Source: Corynebacterium sp. ACRPS
Lineage (GTDB): Bacteria; Actinomycetota; Actinomycetes; Mycobacteriales; Mycobacteriaceae
Assembly: GCF_022346005.1 (NCBI RefSeq)
Contig: NZ_JAKRMY010000005.1
Coordinates: forward strand, 62,001 to 126,000
Length of the DNA stretch: 64,000 bases
Reading direction: 5' to 3'
In this document: positions 1 to 8,399 of the stretch, in pieces
Position numbering within the stretch: position 1 is the first letter of the stretch
Layout of the letters: each line of letters begins with the position of its first letter
Notes under the pieces: generated by a model
What the model was told of the DNA's origin: nothing
The model's database searches: none
The model's input: only the letters and a program-made list of their open reading frames with translations
Made by a program: the position numbers and the translations under genes

Positions 1-549
1 AACCAGCTTGGCGCCGGTGAACAGGTGTGCCGCACCGTTCGGGCAGGCAGCAACGCAGGCACCGCAACCAATGCAAGCGGCGTGGTCCAGCGAGTACTCG
101 GCGGTCTCGTGGTTGATGTGCATGGTATCGGCATCCGGTGCGGTGCCGGCATCCATGGATACGTAACCGCCCTGCTCCATCACGTGGTCCAGTGCGGAGC
201 GGTCAACCACCATGTCCTTAATGACGGGGTACGCAGCGGAGCGGAAGGGCTCGAGCTGAATGGTGTCGCCATCGTTGAAGTTGAACAGGCGCTGCTGGCA
301 GGCAGGGGTGTTCTGGCCCGGGCCGTGTGGGCGACCGTTGACGGTCAAACCACAGGTACCGCAGATGCCCTCGCGGCAGTCAGAAGCGAAAGCGAACGGT
401 TCTTCGCCGCGCTCAACATAGCCGTCGTTGACGTGGTCCAATAGCTCCAGAATGGACATCTGCTCGGAGGCATCATCCACCTGGACGGTTTCGAATTTAC
501 CTTCCTGGGTGGGTCCGGCTTGACGCCAGATCTCAAGTGTCAATTTCAT
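1..549 (-). CDS. sdhB: Succinate dehydrogenase iron-sulfur subunit (3' part missing)
   Basis: Electron-transfer subunit of succinate:menaquinone oxidoreductase, carrying electrons from the SdhA flavin to the membrane haem subunit. Reading leftwards from the ATG at 549 gives 183 codons, and the gene runs off the window start. The [2Fe-2S] loop shows as CREGICGTCG, with a later cysteine in NTPACQQR. The first ferredoxin-type cluster motif CIGCGACVAACPNGAA follows near residue 160. The rest of the second cluster domain lies outside the window. The ATG overlaps the sdhA stop codon by one base (TAATG), so translation is probably coupled. Identification is firm from the motifs and operon. Confidence 0.97.
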   Translation of the reverse strand, partial: MKLTLEIWRQAGPTQEGKFETVQVDDASEQMSILELLDHVNDGYVERGEEPFAFASDCREGICGTCGLTVNGRPHGPGQNTPACQQRLFNFNDGDTIQLEPFRSAAYPVIKDMVVDRSALDHVMEQGGYVSMDAGTAPDADTMHINHETAEYSLDHAACIGCGACVAACPNGAAHLFTGAKLV

Positions 550-2564
550 TACTTGTAGTTCCTTGTCATCAGCGGGATCGAGTCAAAGTACAGGGGTTCT
601 GCGTGGCGGATGAACTCGTTCTTGTTCGCGCCCGGCTCCCAGGCGGAAACGAAGCACCAGTTTTCGTCGTCACGCTCGGCTTCGCCTTCTTCAGAAAGGT
701 GATCTTCGCGGAAGTGAGCGCCGCAAGACTCATCGCGGTCAAGGGCGTCGATGCACATGAGCTCACCCAGGTCCAGGTAATCGGCAACGCGCAGGCCGTA
801 TTCCAGGACTTGGTTCATGTCATTCGCCTCACCAGGGATGCGGACGTTCTTCCAGAAGTCATCGCGCAGGGCACGGATCTTCTCGATGGTGTCCTTCAGG
901 TCCTCGACGTTACGGGACACACCGCAGCCGAAGTACAGCAGGTCACCCAGCTGGCGGTGGTAGTGGGACGGACCGTGCGGGTCATCGCCGTGGACCTGCA
1001 TCAGCTTGTCGATGCGCTCCTGGGACTTCTGCACGGCTTCTTGTGCCTCAGCGGAGTCCTCGGCCAGCTTGTCCTCGTTGAGGTGGTCAGCCAAGTAGTT
1101 CGGGATGGTAAACGGCAGGGTGAACCAGCCGTCAACAGAAGCCGAAAGCAGGGAGTTCGCGCCCAGGCGGTTAGCACCGTGGTAGGTCCAAGAGCACTCA
1201 CCGGCGGCGAAGAGGCCGTCAATAGAGGTCATCTCGTTGAAGTCGGTCCACAGGCCCCCCATGGTGAAGTGGCAGGTAGGAGCGATGCGCATGGGGGTCT
1301 CGTACGCGGACTCACCAATGGCCTCTTCATACATCTGAATGAGGTTGGAGTAACGCTCGCGGATCTTATCCTTACCCAAACGTTCGATGGCGTCACGGAA
1401 GTCCAGGTAGACCGAGTTCTTCAGCGGTCCAACGCCCAGGCCCTTGTTAATCTGCTGCGAGATTGCACGGGAGGCAACGTCACGGGGAACCAAGTTACCG
1501 AAGGCCGGGTAGCGGCGCTCCAAGAAGTAGTCGCGCTCTTCTTCCGGAATGGTGTTCGGGTCGCGGTCGTCGCCCTCTTCCTTGGGCGACCAGATGCGGC
1601 CATCGTTACGCAGGGACTCCGACATCAAAATGGTCTTGGACTGCCAGTCAGAGTTGACCGGCAGGCCCGTCGGGTGGAACTGCACGAACGCCGGGGAAGC
1701 CAGATAAGCGCCCTTGTCATAAGCGCGCATCATGGCGCTGGCGTTGGAGTTCTTCGCCAGGGTGGACATGTGGTAAACGTTGCCGTAACCACCGGTACCC
1801 AGGATGACGGCGTGGCCGGTGAAGGCCTTGAGCTCACCGGTAATCAGGTTGCGGGTGACAATGCCGCCCGCGCGCTTCTTGCCGTTGTCCTCATAGGTGA
1901 TGATGTCCTGCATATCGTTGTGGGCAAAAAGCTCCACATTGCCCAGGCCGATCTGACGGTACAGTGCAGAGGTCGTGGACAGCTGCAGCTGCTGACCTGT
2001 TTGGCCACGGGTGTAGTAGGTACGGGAGACCTGCACACCACCGAAGGAACGGGTGGCCAAGGTGCCGCCGTATTCACGGGCAAACGGGGCGCCGATGGCG
2101 TTCATGTGGTCGATAACACGAACGGACTCGTTGGCCAGGCGCCAGCAGTCAGACTCGCGGCAGCGGTAGTCGCCGCCCTTTACGGTGTCCTTGGTGTGGC
2201 GGTAAGCGGAGTCATTATCCACCTTCTTGGCACGGGAGGCGTTGACACCACCCTGCGCAGCAATGGAGTGCGCGCGGCGCGGGGAGTCGTGGTAGGTAAA
2301 GACCTTAACGCCGTAGCCCAATTCACCAAGGGCTGCCGCAGCAGCGCCCGCGGACAAGCCGGTACCTACGACGAGGACCTCAAACTTGCGGCGGTTCAGT
2401 GGGGAGACCAGGTTCATGTGGTCAACGTGGTGAGCCCACATATCCTTCATCGGCACGCCGTGCGGTTCCTGGGATTCCAGGATATTACCAGCGGAGACGC
2501 CCTCAACGATGGACTTTGGGTGCGAGAAGTTGGGGTGTTCACGCTTGAGTTCAGTAGTAGTCAT
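549..2564 (-). CDS. sdhA: Succinate dehydrogenase flavoprotein subunit
   Basis: Catalytic subunit that oxidises succinate to fumarate with covalently bound FAD on the cytoplasmic face of the membrane. The 671-residue product has the FAD-binding segment VVGTGLSAGAAAAALGELGY near residue 65, and RRAHSIAAQGGVNAS, whose His is the expected site of covalent FAD attachment. Active-site stretches HPTG and GGLWTDFNEMTSIDGLFAAGE follow. The length fits B-type (Bacillus/actinobacterial) enzymes rather than the shorter E. coli subunit. It sits second in sdhC-sdhA-sdhB, 15 bp after sdhC. Regulation is expected from the promoter upstream of sdhC. Confidence 0.98.
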   Translation of the reverse strand: MTTTELKREHPNFSHPKSIVEGVSAGNILESQEPHGVPMKDMWAHHVDHMNLVSPLNRRKFEVLVVGTGLSAGAAAAALGELGYGVKVFTYHDSPRRAHSIAAQGGVNASRAKKVDNDSAYRHTKDTVKGGDYRCRESDCWRLANESVRVIDHMNAIGAPFAREYGGTLATRSFGGVQVSRTYYTRGQTGQQLQLSTTSALYRQIGLGNVELFAHNDMQDIITYEDNGKKRAGGIVTRNLITGELKAFTGHAVILGTGGYGNVYHMSTLAKNSNASAMMRAYDKGAYLASPAFVQFHPTGLPVNSDWQSKTILMSESLRNDGRIWSPKEEGDDRDPNTIPEEERDYFLERRYPAFGNLVPRDVASRAISQQINKGLGVGPLKNSVYLDFRDAIERLGKDKIRERYSNLIQMYEEAIGESAYETPMRIAPTCHFTMGGLWTDFNEMTSIDGLFAAGECSWTYHGANRLGANSLLSASVDGWFTLPFTIPNYLADHLNEDKLAEDSAEAQEAVQKSQERIDKLMQVHGDDPHGPSHYHRQLGDLLYFGCGVSRNVEDLKDTIEKIRALRDDFWKNVRIPGEANDMNQVLEYGLRVADYLDLGELMCIDALDRDESCGAHFREDHLSEEGEAERDDENWCFVSAWEPGANKNEFIRHAEPLYFDSIPLMTRNYK

Positions 2565-2579
2565 GGGTTCCTATCTCCT

Positions 2580-3335
2580 TTAGCTGACCAAGCCCAGGGC
2601 AACGGACAAAGGCATAACGATGTTGCCGATGCATACAACGGCCGGGATGATGTACGCCAAGACCAAGAAGGTCTGACGCCATTTTGCACCGGTGATACCC
2701 AGGTCAGATGCGGCAAGGCGGATGCCGTGGGTCAGGTGCAGGAAGAGGCAGCACATTGCCAGCACGTAGAAGATGGTGACCGGCCAACGGCTAAAGGTTT
2801 CGATCATATTGGCCTTGACAGAACCTTCAACGAAGGCCTCTGGAGCAACCGGCTGTACGCCCAAGGTGAGGTCCAGCAAGTGGAAGATGATGAAGAGCAG
2901 CAGCACTACACCGGTTACCAGCATGGACTTGGTGGCGAAGGAATCCAGGCCACCCATCAGGTTGGTGCGCTTGAACTTGCCGCGGGATGCCTTGGAGCGG
3001 GAAGCCAAGGTAAAGGCACCGTAGATGTGGGCCAGAATTGCCACGATCAGCACGATGCGGATGATCCACAGGGCAGAGCCGTGCGGCAGCAGCGGTTCAC
3101 CCATAGAGCGCAGGAACTCGCCGTACTCATCCAGGGCGGGCTCACCGTTGTGTGCCGGCATGTACAGCTTCAGGTTGCCGGCCATGTGGCCGACCACGAA
3201 AAGCGCAAAGAGCAAACCGGTAACGGCCATGATGAGCTTCAGTACCCACGATGGCGTTCCGGGATTCTGACGAATTGGTTCATTAGTGATGTGTCCGTGA
3301 GCAATTGCCTCACGGTCCGGATTTCTTAAAGTCAT
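2580..3335 (-). CDS. sdhC: Succinate dehydrogenase cytochrome b subunit
   Basis: Single membrane anchor of B-type succinate dehydrogenase, 251 residues. It binds haem and passes electrons to menaquinone. About five hydrophobic helices are visible, the first at WVLKLIMAVTGLLFALFVVG. Likely haem ligands are histidines inside helices: VVGHMAGN, ILAHIYGA, IIFHLLDL and LHLTHGIR. No separate sdhD is present, as expected for the fused B-type anchor. It is the first gene of sdhCAB and is divergent from ramB. The ATG has a good ribosome site, GGAGG followed by four bases. The 372-bp upstream space carries candidate DtxR and GlxR sites, listed separately. Confidence 0.97.
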   Translation of the reverse strand: MTLRNPDREAIAHGHITNEPIRQNPGTPSWVLKLIMAVTGLLFALFVVGHMAGNLKLYMPAHNGEPALDEYGEFLRSMGEPLLPHGSALWIIRIVLIVAILAHIYGAFTLASRSKASRGKFKRTNLMGGLDSFATKSMLVTGVVLLLFIIFHLLDLTLGVQPVAPEAFVEGSVKANMIETFSRWPVTIFYVLAMCCLFLHLTHGIRLAASDLGITGAKWRQTFLVLAYIIPAVVCIGNIVMPLSVALGLVS

Positions 3336-3445
3336 GACACCTCCATAGTCATACTCACCTTAACCGGGCTTAACCGCTGGTTACTAGTTATTTTCGAGCG
3401 GTTATTTACTCCCGGTTCGCAAGCATGACTAGGCGGTAAGATCTT

Positions 3446-3464
3446 TTAGGTAAGGGTATCCTGA
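3446..3464. promoter_or_regulatory. Candidate DtxR (iron repressor) box upstream of sdhC
   Basis: TTAGGTAAGGGTATCCTGA matches the corynebacterial DtxR consensus TTAGGTTAGCCTAACCTAA at 14 of 19 positions, including TTAGGT and the TCC half. It lies 111-129 bp upstream of the sdhC start. SDH carries three Fe-S clusters and haem, so iron control is sensible. In C. glutamicum the known iron effect on sdh runs through RipA. Direct DtxR binding here is inference. Confidence 0.4.
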
Positions 3465-3542
3465 TAAGAAGAATATGAAAACGCTGTCACCTTGGCTACC
3501 TCCATTTACGCAATACAGATGTTTCATATTTATGTACCAAAC

Positions 3543-3558
3543 TGTGAGCTTCACCACT
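3543..3558. promoter_or_regulatory. Candidate GlxR (cAMP receptor) site in sdhC/ramB region
   Basis: TGTGAGCTTCACCACT keeps TGTGA, the T at position 8 and the CAC of the GlxR consensus TGTGAnnTAnnTCACA, 9 of 12 defined positions. It lies 150-165 bp before ramB. GlxR control of sdhCAB and ramB is documented in C. glutamicum. This specific site is inferred. Confidence 0.4.
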
Positions 3559-3694
3559 CCGTGTTACGCGAGTGATTAACCCACCCCTTTATGTGTCAAA
3601 CTTTCGCATGAAACCCCACAAACCCCGTGTCCAGGTAGCGAAGAGTCTTCACAAAATTTTCGCCATAAAGATGCACAGCCGCGCTTTCTACTAG

Positions 3695-3700
3695 TAATCT
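3695..3700 (+). promoter_or_regulatory. -10 element of a leaderless ramB transcript
   Basis: TAATCT stands exactly 7 nt before the ramB ATG and there is no ribosome-binding sequence between them. A transcript from this -10 box would start at or next to the A of the ATG. Confidence 0.55.
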
Positions 3701-3707
3701 TTGGCGC

Positions 3708-5117
3708 ATGAGTAAGACGTATGTGGGCTCTCGCCTTCGCCAGCTTCGCCGTGAACGCGATCTCAGCCAAGCCTCCCTAGCTGGCACCCTCGGCCTTTCC
3801 GCCAGTTACGTCAACCAGATTGAACACGACGTCCGTCCGCTCACCGTGCCGGTGCTGCTGCGCATCACCGAGGTCTTTGGCGTCGACGCCACGTTTTTCT
3901 CCCGCGATGATGATTCCCGCCTCCTCGCGGAGATTCAGGACGTCATCCAAGACAAAGAGCTGTGCCCCTCCCCCGTGGAGCTCCAGGAGCTATCGGAGCT
4001 GGTGTATAACCACCCCACCGTCGCCCGCACGCTTGTCGATGTACACCGCCGCTACCGCAATGTGCGCGATAAGCTGTCGCTGGCTACGGATACGAGGAGG
4101 ACATCGGAAAGCGCCGCTGCCCTATCCATGCCACACGATGAGGTGCGGGACTTCTTTTATGCCCGGCAGAATTACTTGGACGGGCTGGACCATCACGCAG
4201 AGGAGCTTGCCGGTGACCTCGGCGTTTCCGGGTTCGGCATTCGCGATACCGAAAAAGCGCTGGCAAACCGGCTGCGCGAGAAACACGGCGTAGAAATCGA
4301 GCTGACGGCGCAGATGGATGGCACGCTGCACCGCTTTGACCGCGAGAGCGGGCAGTTCACGCTCGCCTCGCGCCTGAGCGAGGGCCAACGCGCCTTCCGC
4401 ATGGCCGCCGAGCTCGGCCTGCTCGAGGCCCAGGACCAGATCTCCGTGCTCGTGGCCGATGAGCCCTTTACCTCTGATTCCTCCCGCAGCTTGGCAAAAC
4501 GCGGCCTGGCCAGCTACTTCGCCGCCGCCACACTCATGCCCTATACCATGATGCACAGCGAGGCCGAGCGCGCCGGCTACGACGTGGAATACCTATGCCA
4601 GGTCTTCGGCGTGGGATACGAGACGGTCGCCTCCCGGCTTTCCACCCTGCAGCGCGATAACCTGCGCGGCATTCCGTTTACCTTCGTGCGCGTGGATCGC
4701 GCCGGCAATATGTCCAAGCGGCAATCCGCTACCGGCGTACATTTTTCCAATAACGGCGGCACCTGCCCGCTCTGGAATGTCTACGAGACCTTCACCCGTC
4801 CAGGTGTCATCTCGCGCCAGCTCGCGCAAATGCCCGATGGCCGCAACTACCTGTGGATTTCCCGCGCCGTGCAGCACCATCAGGGACGCTACGGCGATAC
4901 CAATAAGCTCTTCGCCATTGGCTTGGGCTGCGAGGCCCGCCACGCCGATCGCACGGTCTATGCGGAGGGCCTCGACCTCACCAATCTCCACGCCGCCACC
5001 CCCATCGGGCCAGGGTGTCGCACCTGCGCCCGGGAAAACTGCTCGCAGCGCGCTTTCCCGCCCATCAACGAGGCAATCAATATCGATATCCACCGCTCGG
5101 CGGTCGCGCCTTACTAG
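3708..5117 (+). CDS. ramB: Acetate metabolism regulator RamB
   Basis: Transcriptional regulator of acetate and central carbon genes. The 469-residue product starts with an XRE-type helix-turn-helix at about residues 9-62 ([18 protein letters not shown], then [14 protein letters not shown]). A middle ImmA/IrrE-like domain follows, and a C-terminal short-chain fatty acyl regulator domain with a cysteine cluster [19 protein letters not shown]. The peptidase motif HExxH is absent ([18 protein letters not shown] stands in its place), as in the RamB family, so it is a binding rather than a protease domain. It is divergent from sdhCAB, and a leaderless -10 box supports the ATG chosen. Confidence 0.93.
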   Translation: MSKTYVGSRLRQLRRERDLSQASLAGTLGLSASYVNQIEHDVRPLTVPVLLRITEVFGVDATFFSRDDDSRLLAEIQDVIQDKELCPSPVELQELSELVYNHPTVARTLVDVHRRYRNVRDKLSLATDTRRTSESAAALSMPHDEVRDFFYARQNYLDGLDHHAEELAGDLGVSGFGIRDTEKALANRLREKHGVEIELTAQMDGTLHRFDRESGQFTLASRLSEGQRAFRMAAELGLLEAQDQISVLVADEPFTSDSSRSLAKRGLASYFAAATLMPYTMMHSEAERAGYDVEYLCQVFGVGYETVASRLSTLQRDNLRGIPFTFVRVDRAGNMSKRQSATGVHFSNNGGTCPLWNVYETFTRPGVISRQLAQMPDGRNYLWISRAVQHHQGRYGDTNKLFAIGLGCEARHADRTVYAEGLDLTNLHAATPIGPGCRTCARENCSQRAFPPINEAINIDIHRSAVAPY

Positions 5118-5141
5118 CTGGGCTTTATCCGCACACAGCGA

Positions 5142-5186
5142 AACGGCACCGCGGTCCTCCTTTCTGGAGAACGCTGCGGTGCCGTT
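5142..5186. terminator. Bidirectional terminator between ramB and lpd
   Basis: Perfect 11-bp inverted repeat AACGGCACCGC (5142-5152) / GCGGTGCCGTT (5176-5186) with a 23-nt loop, between the converging 3' ends of ramB and lpd. Confidence 0.8.
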
Positions 5187-5209
5187 ATGCGGTATAGGGG
5201 GACGCTTGT

Positions 5210-6622
5210 TTAGAGGTTGATCATGTGGCCGCTGATACCTTCGGCGGCTTCCTTCATGGCCTCAGACAAGGTCGGGTGGGTGTGTACGTTGCGGCCGATT
5301 TCCTCAGTGGTCAGGTCGAAACGCTGCGCCAAGGTCAACTCAGGCAAGAGCTCCGAAACATTGGAGCCCACCATGTGTCCGCCGATGAGCTCGCCGAACT
5401 CGCCGTCAGCAATAAGCTTCACAAAGCCGGCGGTCTCATTCAGGCCGGCTGCCTTACCGTTTGCGGAGAACGGGAAGGTAGCAACCTTGATGTCCTTATC
5501 CGGGAACTTCTCCTTGGCTGCCTCTTCGGTGTAACCGAAGGATGCAACCTGCGGGTTGCAGAAGGTAGCGCGCGGCATGTTGTTGTAGTCACCCAAGAAT
5601 TGGGTTTCTGCATCAGCAATGGTTTCTGCCGCTACAACGCCCTGCGCCTCTGCCACGTGGGCCAGCTGCAGCTTCGCGGTGACGTCACCGATGGCGTAAA
5701 TGTGGTCAACGTTGGTGCGCATCCGGTCATCGATGTCGATGGCACCGCGCTCAGTCAGCTCAACGCCGGTGTTCTCAAGGCCAAAGCCCTCAACGCGCGG
5801 GGCAAAGCCGATGGAGATCATGGCGCGATCCACGGTCAAGGTGTCCTGCTTGGAGCCATCCTTGGATTCCACCTCAACGGTGACATCGTCGCCGTTGTCC
5901 TTTACAGAGGTGGTCTTGTAACCGGTCAGGAGCTTAACGCCGAGCTTCTTGTACTGCTTGGCAATCTCCTTGGATACGTCCTTGTCCTCGTTCGGCAGGA
6001 CGCGGTCCATAAACTCCACGATGGTAACGTCCACACCGTAGTTGGCCAGCACGTAAGCAAACTCCATGCCGATCGCGCCGGCGCCCACGATGACCATGGA
6101 CTTCGGTGCTTCCTCGTTCAGGATCTGCTCCTCATAGGAGACGATATTGCCGCCGAGCTCAACGCCAGGCAGGGACTTGACCACGGAGCCGGTGGCGATG
6201 ATGCAGTCATCAAAGGTAACGGTCTTACCTTCGTCATCGCCCTCAGTAATCTCAATGGTCTTATCGTCCTTGAAGGAACCCAGACCGTTGATCTCGGTGA
6301 TCTTGTTCTTCTTCATCAAGTAGTGAACGCCCTTGACGATGCCCGAAGAAACCTTGCGGGAGCGCTTGTGGGCTACACCGAAATCAAAGGAAACATCGCC
6401 GGAGATGCCAAAAGCCTTCGCCTCGTGGTTGAAGGTGTGGGCAACCTCTGCATTCTTCAGCAGCGACTTGGAGGGAATACAGCCTACGTTGAGGCAGACT
6501 CCGCCCCAGTACTGCTTTTCAATAACAGCGACTTTCTTTCCAAGCTGAGCTGCACGGATGGCGGCAACGTAGCCGCCAGGGCCCGCACCGAGTACTACTA
6601 CGTCATAATGTTCGTTAGTCAC
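5210..6622 (-). CDS. lpd: Dihydrolipoamide dehydrogenase (E3)
   Basis: FAD enzyme that reoxidises dihydrolipoamide with NAD+ in the pyruvate and 2-oxoglutarate dehydrogenase complexes. The 470-residue product shows the FAD motif [20 protein letters not shown] at residues 9-28 and the redox-active disulfide in [13 protein letters not shown]. The NAD motif is [20 protein letters not shown], the second FAD motif is IYAIGDVT, and the catalytic histidine is in [14 protein letters not shown] near the C-terminus. The start is a GTG at 6622. A TATCCT box 7 nt upstream suggests a leaderless transcript. The gene stands alone, converging on ramB. Confidence 0.97.
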   Translation of the reverse strand: MTNEHYDVVVLGAGPGGYVAAIRAAQLGKKVAVIEKQYWGGVCLNVGCIPSKSLLKNAEVAHTFNHEAKAFGISGDVSFDFGVAHKRSRKVSSGIVKGVHYLMKKNKITEINGLGSFKDDKTIEITEGDDEGKTVTFDDCIIATGSVVKSLPGVELGGNIVSYEEQILNEEAPKSMVIVGAGAIGMEFAYVLANYGVDVTIVEFMDRVLPNEDKDVSKEIAKQYKKLGVKLLTGYKTTSVKDNGDDVTVEVESKDGSKQDTLTVDRAMISIGFAPRVEGFGLENTGVELTERGAIDIDDRMRTNVDHIYAIGDVTAKLQLAHVAEAQGVVAAETIADAETQFLGDYNNMPRATFCNPQVASFGYTEEAAKEKFPDKDIKVATFPFSANGKAAGLNETAGFVKLIADGEFGELIGGHMVGSNVSELLPELTLAQRFDLTTEEIGRNVHTHPTLSEAMKEAAEGISGHMINL

Positions 6623-6629
6623 GCCCTAC

Positions 6630-6635
6630 AGGATA
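6630..6635 (-). promoter_or_regulatory. -10 element of a leaderless lpd transcript
   Basis: On the minus strand TATCCT stands 7 nt before the lpd GTG start. Confidence 0.5.
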
Positions 6636-6711
6636 CGTAACTTTGTCCTGAATGTCGCGTAATTGGTCACACTTGGGGGCACCCCACCCCAAGCCGCGGT
6701 GAGGATAGGGA

Positions 6712-6766
6712 AAGGGCCCTGCAAGGGGGCATCGGCAAGCAGCAGATACACCTCCGCAGGGCCCTT
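6712..6766 (-). terminator. Strong hairpin terminator after the 36-residue peptide gene
   Basis: Perfect 11-bp inverted repeat AAGGGCCCTGC (6712-6722) / GCAGGGCCCTT (6756-6766). It begins 14 bp beyond the stop of the 36-codon gene and lies between it and the start of lpd, insulating the two. Confidence 0.75.
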
Positions 6767-6780
6767 AAGCAATCTTGGAC

Positions 6781-6891
6781 TTAAATCACGCCCAAGGATG
6801 CTAGCAGCTTGGAATATGCATCCATTGCAGAGTGGATGAATGGCCCAATGAATTCATTGAAGGACACGAGGGCGGAGTCAAAAAGGTTCAT
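6781..6891 (-). CDS. 36-residue acidic/hydrophobic peptide, porin-like (PorA/PorH type)
   Basis: A short ORF starting with ATG at 6891: MNLFDSALVSFNEFIGPFIH, then a 16-residue rest ending KLLASLGVI. It has no signal peptide. Hydrophobic residues (Phe, Ile, Leu, Val) alternate with Asp, Glu, Asn, Ser and Lys in a way that fits an amphipathic helix. Corynebacterial outer-membrane channels PorA and PorH are of this kind: 40-57 residues, acidic, without a signal sequence. Support for a real gene is a purine-rich AGAAAGAAC before the ATG and a strong terminator right after the stop. A secreted mycolyltransferase lies next to it, and PorA/PorH are known to be mycoloylated. Function is inferred; a toxin-like or regulatory peptide is possible. 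Confidence 0.6.
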   Translation of the reverse strand: MNLFDSALVSFNEFIGPFIHSAMDAYSKLLASLGVI

Positions 6892-7280
6892 TGAAGTTCT
6901 TTCTCTTGATGGGGCGCGAGTAGACAATCTCGCTGCTTAGCTTTTCACACTAAAAGCACTAACGCAGCCGTTACTGATGTTATTACAGGTGTGTTATTAC
7001 AGGTGCCAACCGCGTCACGCCGTGCTTCATTGGGAAATTATGACATAGAAACCTCAGTTGTCCCAGCGTTACTTATTATTGATAGCAGAAAAGGCAATGA
7101 AGGTATGCCTACCCCCACTATTCCCCCACATCAGTGAAAGTCTTTACCGCCAGGCGTTTATTGGGCACTATTAATGGTTAGGTCTACATGTAGGAATACT
7201 AAATATACTTCCCTCAACATGCCGATTTTTCGCGGCCGAAGTATAGTTATCGAGTCCACTCCCTACAGGAAAGAAGCACC
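6892..7280. other. 389-bp divergent spacer with tandem repeat
   Basis: AT-richer space between the 36-codon gene (leftward) and the mycolyltransferase gene (rightward). It contains two copies of GTTATTACAGGTG (6979-6991 and 6993-7005, period 14), about 90-115 bp upstream of the 36-codon gene. I see no further coding ORF. It presumably holds both promoters. Confidence 0.5.
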
Positions 7281-8360
7281 ATGAAGCGTCTCAATTCTGT
7301 CCTCGCGGCAGCTGCGGTTTGCACGGGCTTGGCTTATGCCCCCGTGGCAGGCGCGGCCGAGCTGACCCCGCAGCAGGTGGCGGGCGATGCCGCACAGTCC
7401 ACGATTTCCCCGCTGGAGCCTACCCCGGAAATCGAGGGTAAGTCCTGGTACAAGAAGTACAAGGACGATGCGCGCGTTGAAAAGCTCGAGGCAACCTCAC
7501 CGGCAATGAATGACCGGAAGATTCCGCTAGCCGTCATCCGCGCCAAGAGCGAAAACCGCCCAACCATTTACCTGCTCAATGGCGCAGGCGGGGCAGAACA
7601 AGACATGGATTGGCTGAAGCTTTCTGATGCCGTTGATTTCTACCACTCGAAGGACGTCAACGTCGTCGTCCCGCAGGCCGGCGCTTTCTCCTACTACACC
7701 GACTGGATCTCTGAGCCGAATTCGGGCTTCCTCAAGGGACCACAAAAGTGGGAGACCTTCTTGACCAAGGAGCTGCCGGGGGCCATCGAGAAGCACATCA
7801 ATGCCGATAACCACCGCGCCATCGCGGGCATGTCCATGTCCGCCACCTCTTCCTTGCTGCTAGCTCAGCACAACCAGGGCTTCTACGATGCAGTGGGCTC
7901 ATACGCCGGTTGTGCCGCTACCGCTTACCCGCTGGAGCGCCAGGCCGTAGAGCTGACCGTCAACCGCGGCGGCGGCAGCGTGGACCAGATGTGGGGCCCG
8001 TACGGCTCTGAGACCAACCGTTACAACGACGCCATGATGAACGCCGATAAGCTGCACGGTACCGAGCTATACATTTCTTCCGGTTCCGGCCTGGCAAGTG
8101 AAGAGGACACTTATAGCTACCTGCGCTCTATGGGTCTGGACCAAGAAGATGCCATCCGTGGGTCTTCTACCCTGCAGGTTGAGGGCGGCGGCATCGAAGC
8201 TGGGGTGAACTACTGCACCCACAACTTCAAGGCCAAGCTTGACCAGGCCGGAGTGCCAGCCACCTACAACTTCCGCAATACCGGAACCCACTCGTGGCCG
8301 CACTGGAAAGAGGATCTGAAGGATTCTTGGCCAGTATTCGAGCGGGCATTCAATAGCTAA
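7281..8360 (+). CDS. cmt: Secreted trehalose corynomycolyltransferase (antigen 85 family)
   Basis: Envelope enzyme that moves corynomycolates between trehalose and acceptors in the outer membrane. The 359-residue product has a clear signal peptide (KRLNSVLAAAAVCTGLAYAP, cleavage after AGAA or nearby) and an alpha/beta hydrolase fold. The nucleophile serine is in GMSMSATSS near residue 190, following IYLLNGAGG for the oxyanion region. The catalytic histidine is in GTHSWPHW near the C-terminus. The length is that of the short Cmt types without a C-terminal LGFP extension. A ribosome site GGAAAGAAG precedes the ATG. Which acceptor (trehalose, arabinogalactan or porin) it serves cannot be read from the sequence. 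Confidence 0.9.
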   Translation: MKRLNSVLAAAAVCTGLAYAPVAGAAELTPQQVAGDAAQSTISPLEPTPEIEGKSWYKKYKDDARVEKLEATSPAMNDRKIPLAVIRAKSENRPTIYLLNGAGGAEQDMDWLKLSDAVDFYHSKDVNVVVPQAGAFSYYTDWISEPNSGFLKGPQKWETFLTKELPGAIEKHINADNHRAIAGMSMSATSSLLLAQHNQGFYDAVGSYAGCAATAYPLERQAVELTVNRGGGSVDQMWGPYGSETNRYNDAMMNADKLHGTELYISSGSGLASEEDTYSYLRSMGLDQEDAIRGSSTLQVEGGGIEAGVNYCTHNFKAKLDQAGVPATYNFRNTGTHSWPHWKEDLKDSWPVFERAFNS

Positions 8361-8399
8361 ATTTCGGCTGCGCGTGACGGGCGGTAGGATCGCAATATT

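Larger units (their letters stand above)
3336..3707. promoter_or_regulatory. Divergent sdhC / ramB control region
   Basis: A 372-bp space between two divergent genes with no credible ORF. It holds the sdhC promoter (leftward) and the ramB promoter (rightward). Visible elements are an 8-bp inverted repeat TAACCGCT (3371-3378) / AGCGGTTA (3397-3404), a DtxR-like 19-mer, a GlxR-like 16-mer, and AAACTTTCGCA at 3598-3608. The last resembles the RamB operator core AAACTTTGCAA and could mean autoregulation. All are inferred from motif resemblance only. Confidence 0.6.

Noticed and set aside
537-3329. A 930-codon plus-strand open frame
   Set aside because: It is the antisense shadow of sdhA and sdhC, with no family motif of its own.
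5225-6640. A 471-codon plus-strand open frame
   Set aside because: Antisense to lpd, without recognisable domains.
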